Below the pieces are notes generated by a model. That model had not been told where the DNA came from. It did no database searches and worked only from the letters and a program-made list of their open reading frames with translations. A stretch of 64,000 bases of DNA. Origin: Hirundichthys speculiger. Its lineage: Eukaryota > Chordata > Actinopteri > Beloniformes > Exocoetidae. The stretch is from positions 367,004 through 431,003 of the forward strand of contig JAGFBZ010000563.1 in NCBI GenBank assembly GCA_018398805.1. The letters run 5' to 3'. Positions 34,003 to 55,833 of the stretch are shown here, piece by piece (position 1 is the stretch's first letter; each line of letters begins with the position of its first letter). A program made the translations under genes and the position numbers.

Positions 34003-36645
34003 CTAATAAGGGAGGCAAATGTGGTGCTTTAAGGTTACCAGACGTCTTCCTGCCAGAGTGTATGCCGCCAAAGGATAAAAATCTGGAAGATCCTTTTGCT
34101 CAATTACTTGCTCATTGCTTGTGTTCTCCAACTCATAACTTCTAAGGTGTTCGTTGTACCATGTCATTTTTCGTCTAACGACAAACACTGGTTTGTTATG
34201 AACTATCATAATTTGTAGCACCTCGGCAAAGTCTGGCAACCCAGCAGTAGAACCATGGCACACCACCATTCCAGCAGCATAGGTTGTCCCTGAACAGTTC
34301 ACAGAGTTGGCAATATGTACTCTTGTGACACCTGGAAATCTGCACATCAATGCATCTTTAATGTCATTCTTCAGAACATCCAAAGACACCTCTGTTGTTC
34401 TTGTAACCAAAAGTGATGGTTTGACTGCATTTGATTCGTGGAGATGGTTTGCAATCATGAGCTGGTGCTTGTTTGCAAGAAAAAGCAAGATATTCTTGAA
34501 ACATCCTGTGTGTCTTACAACTCTCTTAAAAAAGCTGTGTTTCGCTTCGAATCTCATGGTCCAAAGAGCTGCTACAGGACCAAATGCTCGGATAAGCTGA
34601 GGATAGTGTTCAAGAAAATGATGCTTGGGGATGATCTTCTGTTGAGGAAAAGCTTCAAGAAGTCTGCTGCGATGTTCAGATATCAAACTGTCGAGATAGC
34701 AAATGCTTTCCTCTGTATGACTTGGTGACATAACAAGCTCCACAATGCTTTTCAAAGTCATTAGCATCTGCCACACAGGCTCATCTTCAGGTACTTTCAA
34801 ACCTATCATCAGAGGCAGCAGACGTGGCAGGCACCAATTTTCATGAGCATTGCCTCCCACCGATTTACGGTTTGAAAAGTTGCCGGGGACAAGATGGGGG
34901 CGATTTGTCTTATCACTCCACTTGTATGGGAACTGATGGATGACATGATTTAGTTCAGTGAGAGAAAAATACTTCTTCTTGATGAAGACATCAAAAGACA
35001 ATGCCAATTCCAATGGAATGATGCCTTCAAGAAGATCATGTAACACATCTGGGGGGTACCCAAATGTAACATGAAAGTGCTCAAGCTTTTCAGACAGTGC
35101 ACAATGGTTTTTCACACCATAGCACGGGGAATTGTTCAGACTGGACAAAGCAGTCTGGACATGTACTGCATGTTGGTCCTCAGTTCTCTGTTGAAAAACA
35201 CCTGATCTCACTTCTCTTGACTGATAGTCAGACCGTTCAGCAAGACAAAAACGGCAAGGATAAGAAGAAGAAAAGCTTTCAACAAAGCCTGCAACTGAGT
35301 GAGCGCCTAAGTTGTCTGCTACCACACATACAACAGTTCCTTTGAGAACTTTTCCCAGAACAAATAAGCCATCTATTTCTAAAGTCCTCAGATCCATTAG
35401 CAATGGCTCTAACACTTTCTGGTATCCAAATGTCTTGGTGTCCACTGCCTTACACAAAACGGCTAAATTAATGGATGTTAATGCTGATTGAGACTGTGCT
35501 GGAATGTTTCCCAAGATCCAATACACAGCTGTGACTTTGTGTTTTTTCTTTGAGGTTCCCAAAGGATTACACACCTCAAAGTCATCAATGTACAGGATAA
35601 GACTAAGCCTGTCCTCAGAGAAAAAATCATTCTTCTGGAAGTTGGATCCATCATGAAAAGATTGGTACTGTAAGGCTGTGGCTGAATTTCTAGCAGTATC
35701 CAATAGTTTTTCTTTATTGCGTTTGTTGTTCAGAACCTGTGATAGAGATTGCAATATTGGCACATACTGGAATGTTTTGCCCTCTGTTTCATCAAGTATA
35801 TACTCTTTAGGTTCAACAACTGAAAAATGTTCCTTCATGAACTCCCTTCTCTTGTAGGATGTTGAAAAGGGGCCATCGCTTGCCAAAGCTGAGCTTACTG
35901 GGTGTGCCACACTGAGAATTTTAACCAAATCAGAAATTACAGCCGTGTCCAGCTCACAGCTATGGGTCCTTAAAGTAGACTCGATCAACTCTCTTATAAC
36001 AGGAACTGATGCTGTGCATGATATGAATTGAAGCTCATTAACAATTTCATCAATGCACTTGTTTGACACATTAAAGGTACTCTCTAGCTTTAGGAAAAGG
36101 CTGCCAAACTTCTCCTTTATGATCTGAAAGAGATCATTGTCTTCCTCAATCAAAGGTTGAGGATCCTCCTCCTCAGAGTCAACCAATGCCTCCTCCTGAG
36201 CAACAACTGGATCTGAGTACTTTTTCAGTACTTCTTCTTTAAAGTCTTCAAGGCCATGTGGAGAATGTTTCCTATGTCTGTGTGAAGCGAAGGTTGAATA
36301 TATGTTTGAGCTGAAGGTGCAGTTTTTGAATACACATGCAACTACTTCGAATTTCCTCAAATGGCTTCCAAGATGTTCAAAATACTGCCTCTCTGAATCA
36401 AAACAATATGAACTGCATAGGACACAACTAAAAGATAGAATCTCTTTTGTTGTCACTGCCTCGGGGTGCTGCCTAGATAAATGAATATTAAGGGCATTGA
36501 AAGTCTTAAATGAACAAGGGCAATCCTTATAAAGGCAAGGCACTGTCTGGCCACGGCTAACCATTCCATGTCTTAATCTGTAGTGTTTCAAAAGTTCTGT
36601 CCGTGTGTCAGCCTCGAATTGACATGTTTTACAAGACCATTTCAT
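34003..36645 (-). CDS. Zinc-finger transposase of the CACTG element
   Basis: Uninterrupted frame of 880 codons. I start it at the ATG at 36,645 because a pyrimidine tract and CAG acceptor end 13 bases upstream, even though the frame stays open 16 codons further. Residues 1-160 hold several C2H2-type fingers (KWSCKTCQF, VPCLYKDCPCSFKTFNALNI, FSCVLCSSYCF, VACVFKNCTF). The middle has an RNase-H-fold-like core: YIDDFEVCNPLG (first acidic site), VVADNLGAH (second), a PCRFC finger-like motif, then PPDVLHDLLEGI and MRFEAKHSFFKR, either of which may hold the last acidic residue. YIDDFEVCNPLG recalls the DGFNPF motif of CACTA-type transposases. A DDE enzyme would cut and join the element in the nucleus. 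No frameshift or stop, so it may be active or recently so. Superfamily placement is inferred. Confidence 0.75.
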   Translation of the reverse strand: MKWSCKTCQFEADTRTELLKHYRLRHGMVSRGQTVPCLYKDCPCSFKTFNALNIHLSRQHPEAVTTKEILSFSCVLCSSYCFDSERQYFEHLGSHLRKFEVVACVFKNCTFSSNIYSTFASHRHRKHSPHGLEDFKEEVLKKYSDPVVAQEEALVDSEEEDPQPLIEEDNDLFQIIKEKFGSLFLKLESTFNVSNKCIDEIVNELQFISCTASVPVIRELIESTLRTHSCELDTAVISDLVKILSVAHPVSSALASDGPFSTSYKRREFMKEHFSVVEPKEYILDETEGKTFQYVPILQSLSQVLNNKRNKEKLLDTARNSATALQYQSFHDGSNFQKNDFFSEDRLSLILYIDDFEVCNPLGTSKKKHKVTAVYWILGNIPAQSQSALTSINLAVLCKAVDTKTFGYQKVLEPLLMDLRTLEIDGLFVLGKVLKGTVVCVVADNLGAHSVAGFVESFSSSYPCRFCLAERSDYQSREVRSGVFQQRTEDQHAVHVQTALSSLNNSPCYGVKNHCALSEKLEHFHVTFGYPPDVLHDLLEGIIPLELALSFDVFIKKKYFSLTELNHVIHQFPYKWSDKTNRPHLVPGNFSNRKSVGGNAHENWCLPRLLPLMIGLKVPEDEPVWQMLMTLKSIVELVMSPSHTEESICYLDSLISEHRSRLLEAFPQQKIIPKHHFLEHYPQLIRAFGPVAALWTMRFEAKHSFFKRVVRHTGCFKNILLFLANKHQLMIANHLHESNAVKPSLLVTRTTEVSLDVLKNDIKDALMCRFPGVTRVHIANSVNCSGTTYAAGMVVCHGSTAGLPDFAEVLQIMIVHNKPVFVVRRKMTWYNEHLRSYELENTSNEQVIEQKDLPDFYPLAAYTLAGRRLVTLKHHICLPY

Positions 36646-38371
36646 CTTTTTTTTTAATCTGGAAAAAACAGACAGAAAAAAATCAAACCTCATCTGAACT
36701 AGATTTTCATATCAGTATAAAAGTCAACTTAAAACAAAGAATGAGAGGTAAGTAGGGTTTAAGATTTACCTTACATTAGCCGTTCAAATTAAATGCTGTA
36801 GGAAAGCTTTCCCAGCGGAGGCTGTAAAATACAAAGAAATATAATAAAGCATCATACTCAAAAGTTACTTTAAAGTTTAAACTTTAAAGTAAAAGTTTAC
36901 TTTTACTTTTAATGCCAGGGATAATGGAGAAGTCACATTTCTTGGGCTATATTCATATCACTAGAATAACATAAGATTGTCCTTTCAACTTTGTGTACAT
37001 TGAATTTTATGCATCACAATACATAACTTCAAAATTCTAAATATATTCTGCTTCATTTCAATTTGGAATGGTACATATAAATTCTCTGATGAGGGTAAAC
37101 CTCCTATAACTTAAAGGTGGTGTAGGTGTTGTTTGAAAAACGGTTCCAGCAATCCAACTCAAGTGAGATTTTGAAAATATACACTCCCTCCCTCCTCCCA
37201 AAGGCTCCGCCTCCTCCTCTTCAGCTCACCCCTCGAAACCACGCCTTCACATGATTCACGACTACATGAACCATAGGGAGGGAGGGGTGGGTGGGAGTGC
37301 ATTGATATTTGATGGACGTATTATGCAGCCAATCAAAATAGTGATGATCACTTTTTTGATTGGTCAGAGTTTTTCTCTGATTAGACCCTCTAGACTGGAC
37401 CAAAACGTTTAGTTTTTTTTTTTTTTGCAAACATTTTATTTCAGTGGGTTCAATGGAAATGTGAAAAGGTTTTCAGGCAATATTGTAAAAAGTGTTGCAA
37501 AAAAACAACACCCACCCCACCTTTAAGAAGTGCAGAGAACTAAATTCTTTTTACCTGAATACCCAGATGGCTTTGCTGTCAGCTGCAGAAACTTGTTGCT
37601 TTGGGGAGGACAAGAAACAAAGACAAAATAATAAGAGTCATGTAACCAAAATAAACTGCACCACTATCAAACAAATGTACATTTGATAATATGCTGTAAA
37701 AAATATTTTTTTTAATATCACCAGCGTTTCTCATTAATTAACTCCTGTTTTTTTGAACAGCACTTCACTGTCTCTCATCCCTGTCAGTCAGCCCCTCCAC
37801 CTGCCTTCTCCCTCGCACACGCACCTGTGCGCAAACACCCACAAACACGGGTGCGCTGCATGGACAAGATGTGCTTGGCGGCTAATACACGGTAAATGAG
37901 GGCTAAATCGCTTAAATTGTACCGTGTGGCCTGCAGTCGAACTCGCGGTCGGACTCTGGAACACGCCGGACACGAGGTTGTCTGTAACATGCACAGACAC
38001 CACGTGCGAGAGCCTGACCAGGTATACCCTCTGCGACAGCCCCGGTAGAAACTGACTCGGCGCGCCGAGGGCAAATTTGTACATTCGGTGCTCACTGGCC
38101 ACGTTGTATGAAAAAATAAATAAAGCCACCGTCAAATTTACATTAAAGAACGCACTCGACCGTTGATAACCCACAAAACGATGGTGGAGCTCATGGCCTG
38201 TGCACTTACCGAGGGGTTCACGACCCAAGTCCACAGGGACGTTTAGTGACCGTAGTAAAATTAAGCTACAGTGATACGTAATATGCGATAATGGCAAATA
38301 TTACAGTTTATATTATCATATTAATACATTTAACTCCGTTACATTACAGAAAAAATCCTGAACGTCTTACC
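36646..38371 (-). other. 5' untranslated region and introns of the transposase gene
   Basis: Between the transposase start and the putative first exon (ending 38,371) I see no long coding frame. A CpG-rich block spans about 37,790-38,260. The TTAA MITE at 37,115-37,522 lies here. The rest is AT-rich intron-like sequence. Confidence 0.5.
37115..37522. mobile_element. TTAA-flanked MITE, copy 1
   Basis: Ends AGGTGGTGTAGGTGTTGTTT and, reversed, AGGTGGGGTGGGTGTTGTTT. TTAA sits at both sides (37,111-37,114 and 37,523-37,526), the duplication used by piggyBac and Kolobok elements. The interior is GC-rich with CCTCCGCC-type boxes and CCAATCA motifs and has no transposase. The opposite-orientation copy is at 52,543-52,936. 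Inserted into the CACTG transposon, so younger than it. Confidence 0.85.
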
Positions 38372-38470
38372 TTAAACCTGACCGCGGTTGTTCTCTCGTC
38401 TTTTGGCGGACAACGAAGCACATGCGTCGTGTATGCACGTCACAGGGCGCATGCGCGGGTTCAACGCACG
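38372..38470 (-). promoter_or_regulatory. Internal CpG promoter with NRF1-type site
   Basis: On the minus strand the block reads into a donor TTTAAG|GTAAGACG (exon end 38,371), so a short untranslated first exon is likely here. The palindrome GCGCATGCGC at 38,447-38,456 is a consensus NRF1 site, typical of TATA-less housekeeping promoters. It would drive minus-strand transcription into both transposon genes. Confidence 0.5.
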
Positions 38471-38715
38471 CAGCACAATTAAAACCTACTTGATATTTAA
38501 AAGTTCATTGCAAAGACTATGAAAGCTTTGAATATTACGTGAAAATACATAATAAAACTTATTCTTCCCACAGAGTTTACTTATTACATTGATGACATAT
38601 ATAGGATTTACTTAAATAATTCCAGTTCTCACAAGTACTTACAATTAGAAAATAAAAATTGTGATAGTTAACCTAATAAATATTACTACACCACAAAATC
38701 ATTTTTTTCAGTGTA

Positions 38716-40338
<1,623 letters not shown>

Positions 40339-40340
40339 TA

Positions 40341-40470
40341 CAGGGTGGGGGAATACACCCAGGACGGGTCACAGGCCATTGCAGGGCACACACACACTCA
40401 TACCTGGGGGCAATACTTAGACAATTAAACAATTAACCTTGCATGTTTTTGGACTGTGGGAGGAGGCCGA
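40341..40470 (+). repeat. Old fish repeat, right part
   Basis: Continues the repeat broken at 29,899: CAGGGTGGGGGAATACACCC, GGACGGGTCACAGGCCATTG, a short CA run and CATGTTTTTGGACTGTGGGA. The join defines the empty site of the two insertions. Confidence 0.7.
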
Positions 40471-40486
40471 AATACATTGGCAGTGA

Positions 40487-40717
40487 ATGTTATGTTCAAG
40501 TGACGTCGGCATAATCAGAAAAACTATTACTCAATAAGGAAAATCAATCAATCAATCAGTCATTCAAGGCTCAGAGGGAGCGAGGCACTGCCGTGTTGAC
40601 AAAATATATATATGTTATCAGGGCTATTTGTCGTGATATCGGACTTATCGGGATGACGTCATAATTTCCTGTTATTGGCCCGATAGTTATCGGTCCAATA
40701 GTTATCATGCACCCCTA
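40487..40717. mobile_element. hAT-like element (GGGGTGCACGATAA type), copy 1
   Basis: Right end reversed reads TAGGGGTGCATGATAACTAT. It shares GCGAGGCACTGCCGTGTTGA and GATGACGTCATAATTTC with the copy at 61,762-61,974, but the left 60 bases (40,491-40,550) are inverted relative to that copy. Non-coding. Fish elements with this end are hAT-type; the duplication was not resolved. Confidence 0.65.
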
Positions 40718-41129
40718 TGTTTGTGGATAAAGGCACTGCTGAGTCTTAAAAATGGCCGTTACGGAAATGTTCTGATTGTTATGTCAGCCTTATGAATAAT
40801 GCTTAAATATGTGACTAAGTTTTAATAGGAAATTGTTATATACTCAGGAAGTGGGTACTCAGCAAATGCTACATATTTGAGTTCTTTTTGAAACTACTGC
40901 TCAGTGGTTGCACTTTATTTCATGTTTGTGCATGCTGAGTCTGTTAAAAAAAAAAAAGGCTGAAGTTACTGAAGTGAAGTGTTTTGGATTTAATTAAAAT
41001 GCAGCTAATTGAGCATCAAAGGGAATATTTCCCACTTGAAGTTATTTTGGGTATGCCATTTTGGTTTTTGCCATTTTGGTTGACCAATAAATTTATTTTT
41101 TGTGTTGGCATTCTGTGATATTCTATTCT
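40718..41129. other. No recognisable gene
   Basis: AT-rich DNA without exon-like blocks or transposon ends that I can recognise. Confidence 0.4.
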
Positions 41130-41264
41130 ACTATCTCCAATTCAAACTGCACGATCTCTTCATTCAATACATTTGAGAAGTTGGAAATTTTCCTAGATTT
41201 GGGTCACGGCCTGTCATTAAGGGTGATGGTGGGTCCTGAAGCCAGACCAGTTGAGAACCACTGG
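41130..41264. repeat. Solo end of a hAT-type repeat
   Basis: Ends in CCAGTTGAGAACCACTG; reversed this is CAGTGGTTCTCAACTGG, a familiar hAT-type end in vertebrates, followed by GGGTCC-type sequence. The other end was not found. Confidence 0.45.
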
Positions 41265-41436
41265 CATAAACTGTAACTACAGTCTAAATTAAGGAGGAGG
41301 AACATTTCTTTAACAGTCATTCTGCAAGTCTGCAAAAGAACAAATTGACCTTATAGATAATTAAAAATCTTGCCTCAACACGAAAAAAAGAAGAAAAAAA
41401 ACTAGTTGTGCTTCAGTCAAAACAGCCATCTGAGGT

Positions 41437-41757
41437 CAGTCTTCTTAATTTTTTTTTTTTAATCATGTCATAAATATTTTATAGTAGTTAAAAACATATT
41501 TTAAAAAGATCAAAAATTTTAAACGTATTTGTTTAATTATAGGCCCTGCGATGGACTGGCGACCTGTCCAGGGTGAACCCCTGCCTTTCGCCTGAAGAGA
41601 GCTGGGATAGGCTCCAGCAGATCCCCGTGACCTACTTAGGATTAAACGGGCATAGATAATGGATGGATAGATGTTTAATTATAATGACCTCTCACGGCCC
41701 ACCTGCAGCACCACGACGGCCCAACAGAGGGCTGCGGCCCACACTTTGGGAATTGCT
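41437..41757. mobile_element. hAT MITE, second copy, interrupted
   Basis: Matches the right two thirds of the MITE at 10,772-11,153 (AACATATTTTAAAAAGATC, GACCTCTCACGGCCCACCTG, CCCACACTTTGGGAATTGCT). The left end is missing. A retroelement tail has been inserted at 41,542-41,671. Confidence 0.8.
41542..41671 (+). mobile_element. 130-bp retroelement tail with 12-bp duplication
   Basis: Contains GGACTGGCGACCTGTCCAGG and ends in GGATGGATAGA, a common teleost retroelement 3' end. Identical TGTTTAATTATA flanks it (41,530-41,541 and 41,672-41,683). The other MITE copy (near 11,065) shows the uninterrupted site TGTTTAATTTTAATGACC, confirming the insertion. Confidence 0.85.
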
Positions 41758-42988
41758 GCCTTGGACGATCTCGATGAAGAAGAAAACAAGGCTTTATTTT
41801 TTCATATCTGTGAATCTAAAGTTAAAACAGGGGAATAAAACTGCTTGAAAAAATAAATCAGAATTTTTTTTTGTTATAAATATGCACATTTGCAAGAGAA
41901 AACAGATTTTTTTTTTCAAATTTATGAACTCAATAATCTGTAAGAGAAAACTCGAGTTTATTTTGCAAAATCACAGGGAAAAAAAATCAAGTTTGACTTT
42001 TCATCTATATAAACATGCAATTTCACCAGATAAAACTTGTTTAATTGAGAATTTCTGACTTTTTAAGTTAAATAAAAAGGAACTGTGACTTGTACTCTTG
42101 GATCACACACAGACTTCATACTGAAGTACTTGAATGTTCCTGGCTCCTCATAAAGACGGGTAGTTTGGGGGCCCCCAGTAGCTGTGGTGCCTCCATGCAT
42201 CTACAAGAAGTCCATATTTCAAGAAACGGCTCTGATCACAGCTCCTGGTGTCTCTGATCAAAGCTTTAGCATTTCTCCAGCTGGCTATCTTGAAGAAAGT
42301 CATTGAGGTGTTGAACTATCTCTGTAGTAATACCCTCAGTTGTGTGTGGTCAGATGGATGTTTTAAAAGTATTTAGAAAAAAAGAGAAACTACTGCACCA
42401 ATTTTTCTGTTTCATCCAATCGTAACTAATAACAACCACATTTGGCATCTTTAAAGAGTTTGGACTGACATTTTACTGCTCTCTAGTGTTCACACTTCCA
42501 ATTTATATCTCTTCTTATTGACATATTGGTGTTTTATTTTATCAAGTGTGGGCTAATTGATAACATCCTGGTGGATACATTTCAACGGCCCCCAAACTGA
42601 TTTCTGTAAAAAGACCTTGCAACATACGAATGCCAAAATCAGCCTTGCTAGAATTCGTATAAGAAAAAGCGACAGTACGACTTCTTTCTGTGTGCACAAC
42701 TTACAGCTGGGGGACATTTTCATGGTTCAAATCAACTTTTACGACACTGAGAGAAGGTAACGGCTGTTATGAGGAGTGAGAACATTGTTTAAGCTATTGA
42801 GCATCATTTCTTCTTAATCAACAGATCACACCGTAAAATTTGGGCGCAAAATTTTTTATTTAATTCAAATTACCATTAAAATGTTTCCGAGGTGGAACTA
42901 GGTGCTTAGATGTCGAGATGCACCAGCTCTGACTGATGTCTTCTATGCCACCTCTTTCTCCAGCCCAGCTCCCTATCAAGATATAACT
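41758..42988. other. No recognisable gene; downstream flank of cfap91
   Basis: AT-rich DNA with short open frames only. No transposon ends or RNA genes seen. Confidence 0.4.
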
Positions 42989-42994
42989 TTTATT
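42989..42994 (-). terminator. cfap91: Polyadenylation signal of cfap91
   Basis: AATAAA on the minus strand, 88 bases after the stop codon at 43,082. No better signal lies closer. Confidence 0.7.
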
Positions 42995-43081
42995 GAAACA
43001 CTCTCAGGTCTTGATCATGATCAGTAATGAAAATATACTGCTCACTGTACACTGTACACTTCAAATATGTCACACCTCTCT

Positions 43082-53399
<10,318 letters not shown>

Positions 53400-53479
53400 T
53401 TTTCTTCTACAACCGAAACAACTGTGGTTTAACCTTATTAATTCGCAACGCGAGTAGCGAGCTCTAAAATGTTAGAACC

Positions 53480-53493
53480 GTCACCATGGAGAC
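53480..53493 (-). promoter_or_regulatory. cfap91: RFX X-box of the cfap91 promoter
   Basis: GTCACCATGGAGAC matches the RFX X-box palindrome (GTNNCCATGGNNAC) at every defined base. It lies 81 bases upstream of the cfap91 start codon. RFX factors switch on ciliary genes through such sites, which fits the gene. No TATA box is evident. Confidence 0.7.
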
Positions 53494-53609
53494 GGTAAAC
53501 TAACTTCCGGAAAGGGGAGGAGTTATAGCGAACGTTTGGTAATGGCGTCTCGTAAATTTCCCGTATTTTAACCTGCGCTATTAAAAAAAATAATACCGCA
53601 TCGGGCGGC

Positions 53610-53611
<2 letters not shown>

Positions 53612-53654
<43 letters not shown>
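53612..53654. repeat. Homopolymer (A)43
   Basis: A run of about 43 A just beyond the cfap91 promoter. No retroelement body is attached that I can recognise. Confidence 0.9.
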
Positions 53655-53655
<1 letters not shown>

Positions 53656-54131
53656 ATTCCCAATCTGAGATGTCACTTGCCTCGCGATAACTGCCAGAGC
53701 CGTAGCCCACTACAGGTGCTGTAGGTGGTAGATGTCGCGAGGTTAGTGTGTGTGACATCCGATGAGTGACAGCGCGTGAAGAAAAAAAAGATTGTTACGG
53801 ATTGCCTCTCCTCTAATGTAAAACAAACTACTCTGGACCAGTCCATAAATACACCCCTTCCAAAACAGTCATAAAGAATGCAACGTCTGCAACAAATGAG
53901 TACAACAAGTCATTAAAAGTATAAAGAAAAGTCACGTGACATGAGATGAACTAATGTAAAAGAGGAGCAATATGAAATGAAAACAATGTGTGGAATGAAA
54001 ATCAAATGTAAATGTAAATACAAGCAATGTTAAATGAACGAAAAATATGCAAATCCCTTCAAATAAATACTCCTCATATATACCACTTTTGTGTTTTCAT
54101 TTTATTCATACTATATCAATGTAGCTTTATG
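53655..54131. other. No recognisable gene
   Basis: Upstream flank of cfap91. No divergent gene start can be recognised. Confidence 0.4.
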
Positions 54132-54323
54132 CACAGCTGCACTACTTCCTGAACTTCAGCCAGCTGCTTTGTTTCCTATGTGCCATTAATTGACAAACTG
54201 ATTAATCCAGGTGTGTCTGACCTCACAGCAATGGTCAGACACACCTGGATTGATCAGTTTGTCCAATAATGGCACACAGGAAACAAAAACGCTGGCTGAA
54301 GTTCAGGAAGTAGTATAGCTGTG
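54132..54323. mobile_element. Foldback (snap-back) element, 192 bp
   Basis: Two arms of about 90 bases are inverted copies: left CACAGCTGCACTACTTCCTG..., right reversed CACAGCTATACTACTTCCTG..., meeting around a loop of about 10 bases near 54,225. Mismatches are few. No coding capacity. Confidence 0.85.
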
Positions 54324-54830
54324 ATTTTTGCTTTTTCGTTCACCAAAAATGTAAGAGGTAGCTTGGTTGGGATGGTGGGACTGCTCGCGGCAGGCGCCAG
54401 AAAATTTCCTTTATTTTCAAATCCAAAACTTGACAGCTATGTAAGTGTAAACATTGTTTGCTAAAGTCAACACATTTAAGACAATTTAAAATACAGTTTT
54501 TAAAACTGTAAATCATAAAAAACAAAATCCTTACCTCAATAAAGGGTTTGGAACCCACATAATGATATTATGTGGTCTTGTGATGTTGGGATATCTGCCA
54601 TATTGAGATATTCAGTAGTTTGTAAGTCTTTACAGAACTACTTTGTTCTGTACACACAGCAGTAGAGGGGTATCAACACATTGATCTGTTCATGTATCTT
54701 TTTGGATTATTTGTGTTTTGTTTTGTAACAAAAAGAGATGATGGAATATGTTTTCACTGCTATAAACATGTAAAACAATGTCCAACACGACTACTATCCC
54801 TGATTACCTTCTTTGTTTGAGGTCTTCATA
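54324..54830. other. No recognisable gene
   Basis: AT-rich DNA, no supported feature. Confidence 0.4.
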
Positions 54831-55110
54831 CAACCCGGTTTCCAGAAAAGTTGGGATCTCTTTAAAAAAAATGAAATAAAATGATAACTAAATGACTTTC
54901 AAATCATATGAGCCAATATTTTATTCACAACACAACATAGATAACATAAAGAAAATATTTAAATGGGGCAGTTTACACTTTCATTCATGAAATGAACTCA
55001 TTTCAAATTTGATGCCTGCGACAGGTCTCAAAATAGTTGGAACAGGGCCATGTATACCATGGTGGAGCAGCTCCTCTTCATTTGTAAAACAGTTTGAACA
55101 TGTCACACCC
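54831..55110. repeat. Mariner/Tc1-type fish repeat fragment
   Basis: Begins ATACAACCCGGTTTCCAGAA and AAAGTTGGGATCTC, close to the end of a common teleost Tc1/mariner-type repeat. Inner text includes TTTGATGCCTGCGACAGGTC and AAAATAGTTGGAACAGGG. The far end was not resolved. Confidence 0.6.
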
Positions 55111-55471
55111 AATAATGCAATGGGTGCAATGCAATAGTATTTGTCTCTCCTTAGATTTTCTTTCCTTTATTTTTCCCTCCATTTTCTATTTTACATTGTT
55201 CCTTTCCTTTCTGTGTGATCCTCTGGTCAGATAGGTTCAAGTTCCCTTTGTATGCAGTCTAGTTCATTATTCTCCAGTTCAGTTAAGTCCAATTAATGAC
55301 AGTATTGTTTCTGTTATCTGTATATCAGTGTTTATGAACTGAAAAAGTGACTGGTAACATTTTTGAAAACCTTCCTTATAATTAAATTGTTTGAAGGCAA
55401 CAAATCACTTATTGAGAGCAAACATTTATTGAGCTGATAATTATTCAAGGTGTTGTGTTCTTCAAAATGTC

Positions 55472-55486
55472 CACTAGATGGCAGCA
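55472..55486 (+). promoter_or_regulatory. CTCF-like motif
   Basis: CCACTAGATGGCAGC resembles the CTCF core (CCACNAGGTGGCAG), one base different. Sequence match only. Confidence 0.3.
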
Positions 55487-55514
55487 ATAAAGTTAAATTG
55501 TGTTTACTCCAAGG

Positions 55515-55833
55515 CAGTGGTTCTCAAACTTTTAATACTGCGTACTACCTGAGAAACTATTTAGTTCTCTGAGTACCACCATGATGACCAACTTTAAAAT
55601 ATAGCCATATATGCCTTCTCAATTAGCTTTACACACAGGAGAGATGTTTATTCCTTATTGTGGTTGGTTATTGTTACCTGAATTTCGTTTGAAATGTTTA
55701 TAATGCATTGTATGTTTACAATTTAAAAAGAAAAAAAGAGTGAAAATGTGGAAAGTCATGACATCCCCCGCATACCACCAGAGAGCGCTTGCGTACCACT
55801 GGTGGTACGCGTACCACAGTCTGCTCACTACTG
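55515..55833. mobile_element. hAT MITE
   Basis: Begins CAGTGGTTCTCAAACTTTTA; the right end reversed reads CAGTAGTGAGCAGACTGTGG. Flanks CTCCAAGG (55,507-55,514) and TTTCAAGG (55,834-55,841) agree at six of eight bases. Contains GTACCACTGGTGGTACGCGT, an internal palindrome. No transposase. Confidence 0.8.

Larger units (their letters stand above)
29900..38713 (-). mobile_element. CACTG-ended two-gene DNA transposon
   Basis: Both ends begin CACTGAAAAAAATG (left direct; right 38,700-38,713 reversed), followed by imperfectly matching sequence. Flanking dinucleotides are TA at 29,898-29,899 and 38,714-38,715. The motif TTTACTT/AAGTAAA recurs near both ends (29,924; 29,968; 29,994; 30,002; 30,103; 38,576; 38,607), the sort of subterminal repeat a transposase binds. 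It carries two minus-strand genes (transposase 36,645-34,003; accessory protein 33,640-30,509). CACTA/EnSpm (CMC) elements have CACT-type ends, subterminal repeats, 2-3 bp duplications and two genes, so this is most likely a CMC relative. The transposase family has not been confirmed by search. A TTAA MITE has inserted at 37,115-37,522. Confidence 0.8.

Noticed and set aside
37788..38297. 169-codon minus-strand frame in the CpG-rich block
   Set aside because: No homology or splice logic; sits in the untranslated leader of the transposon gene.
53520..53760. Divergent gene sharing the cfap91 promoter
   Set aside because: An ATG near 53,542 opens only about ten codons and no splice donor follows; the region then runs into a poly-A tract.
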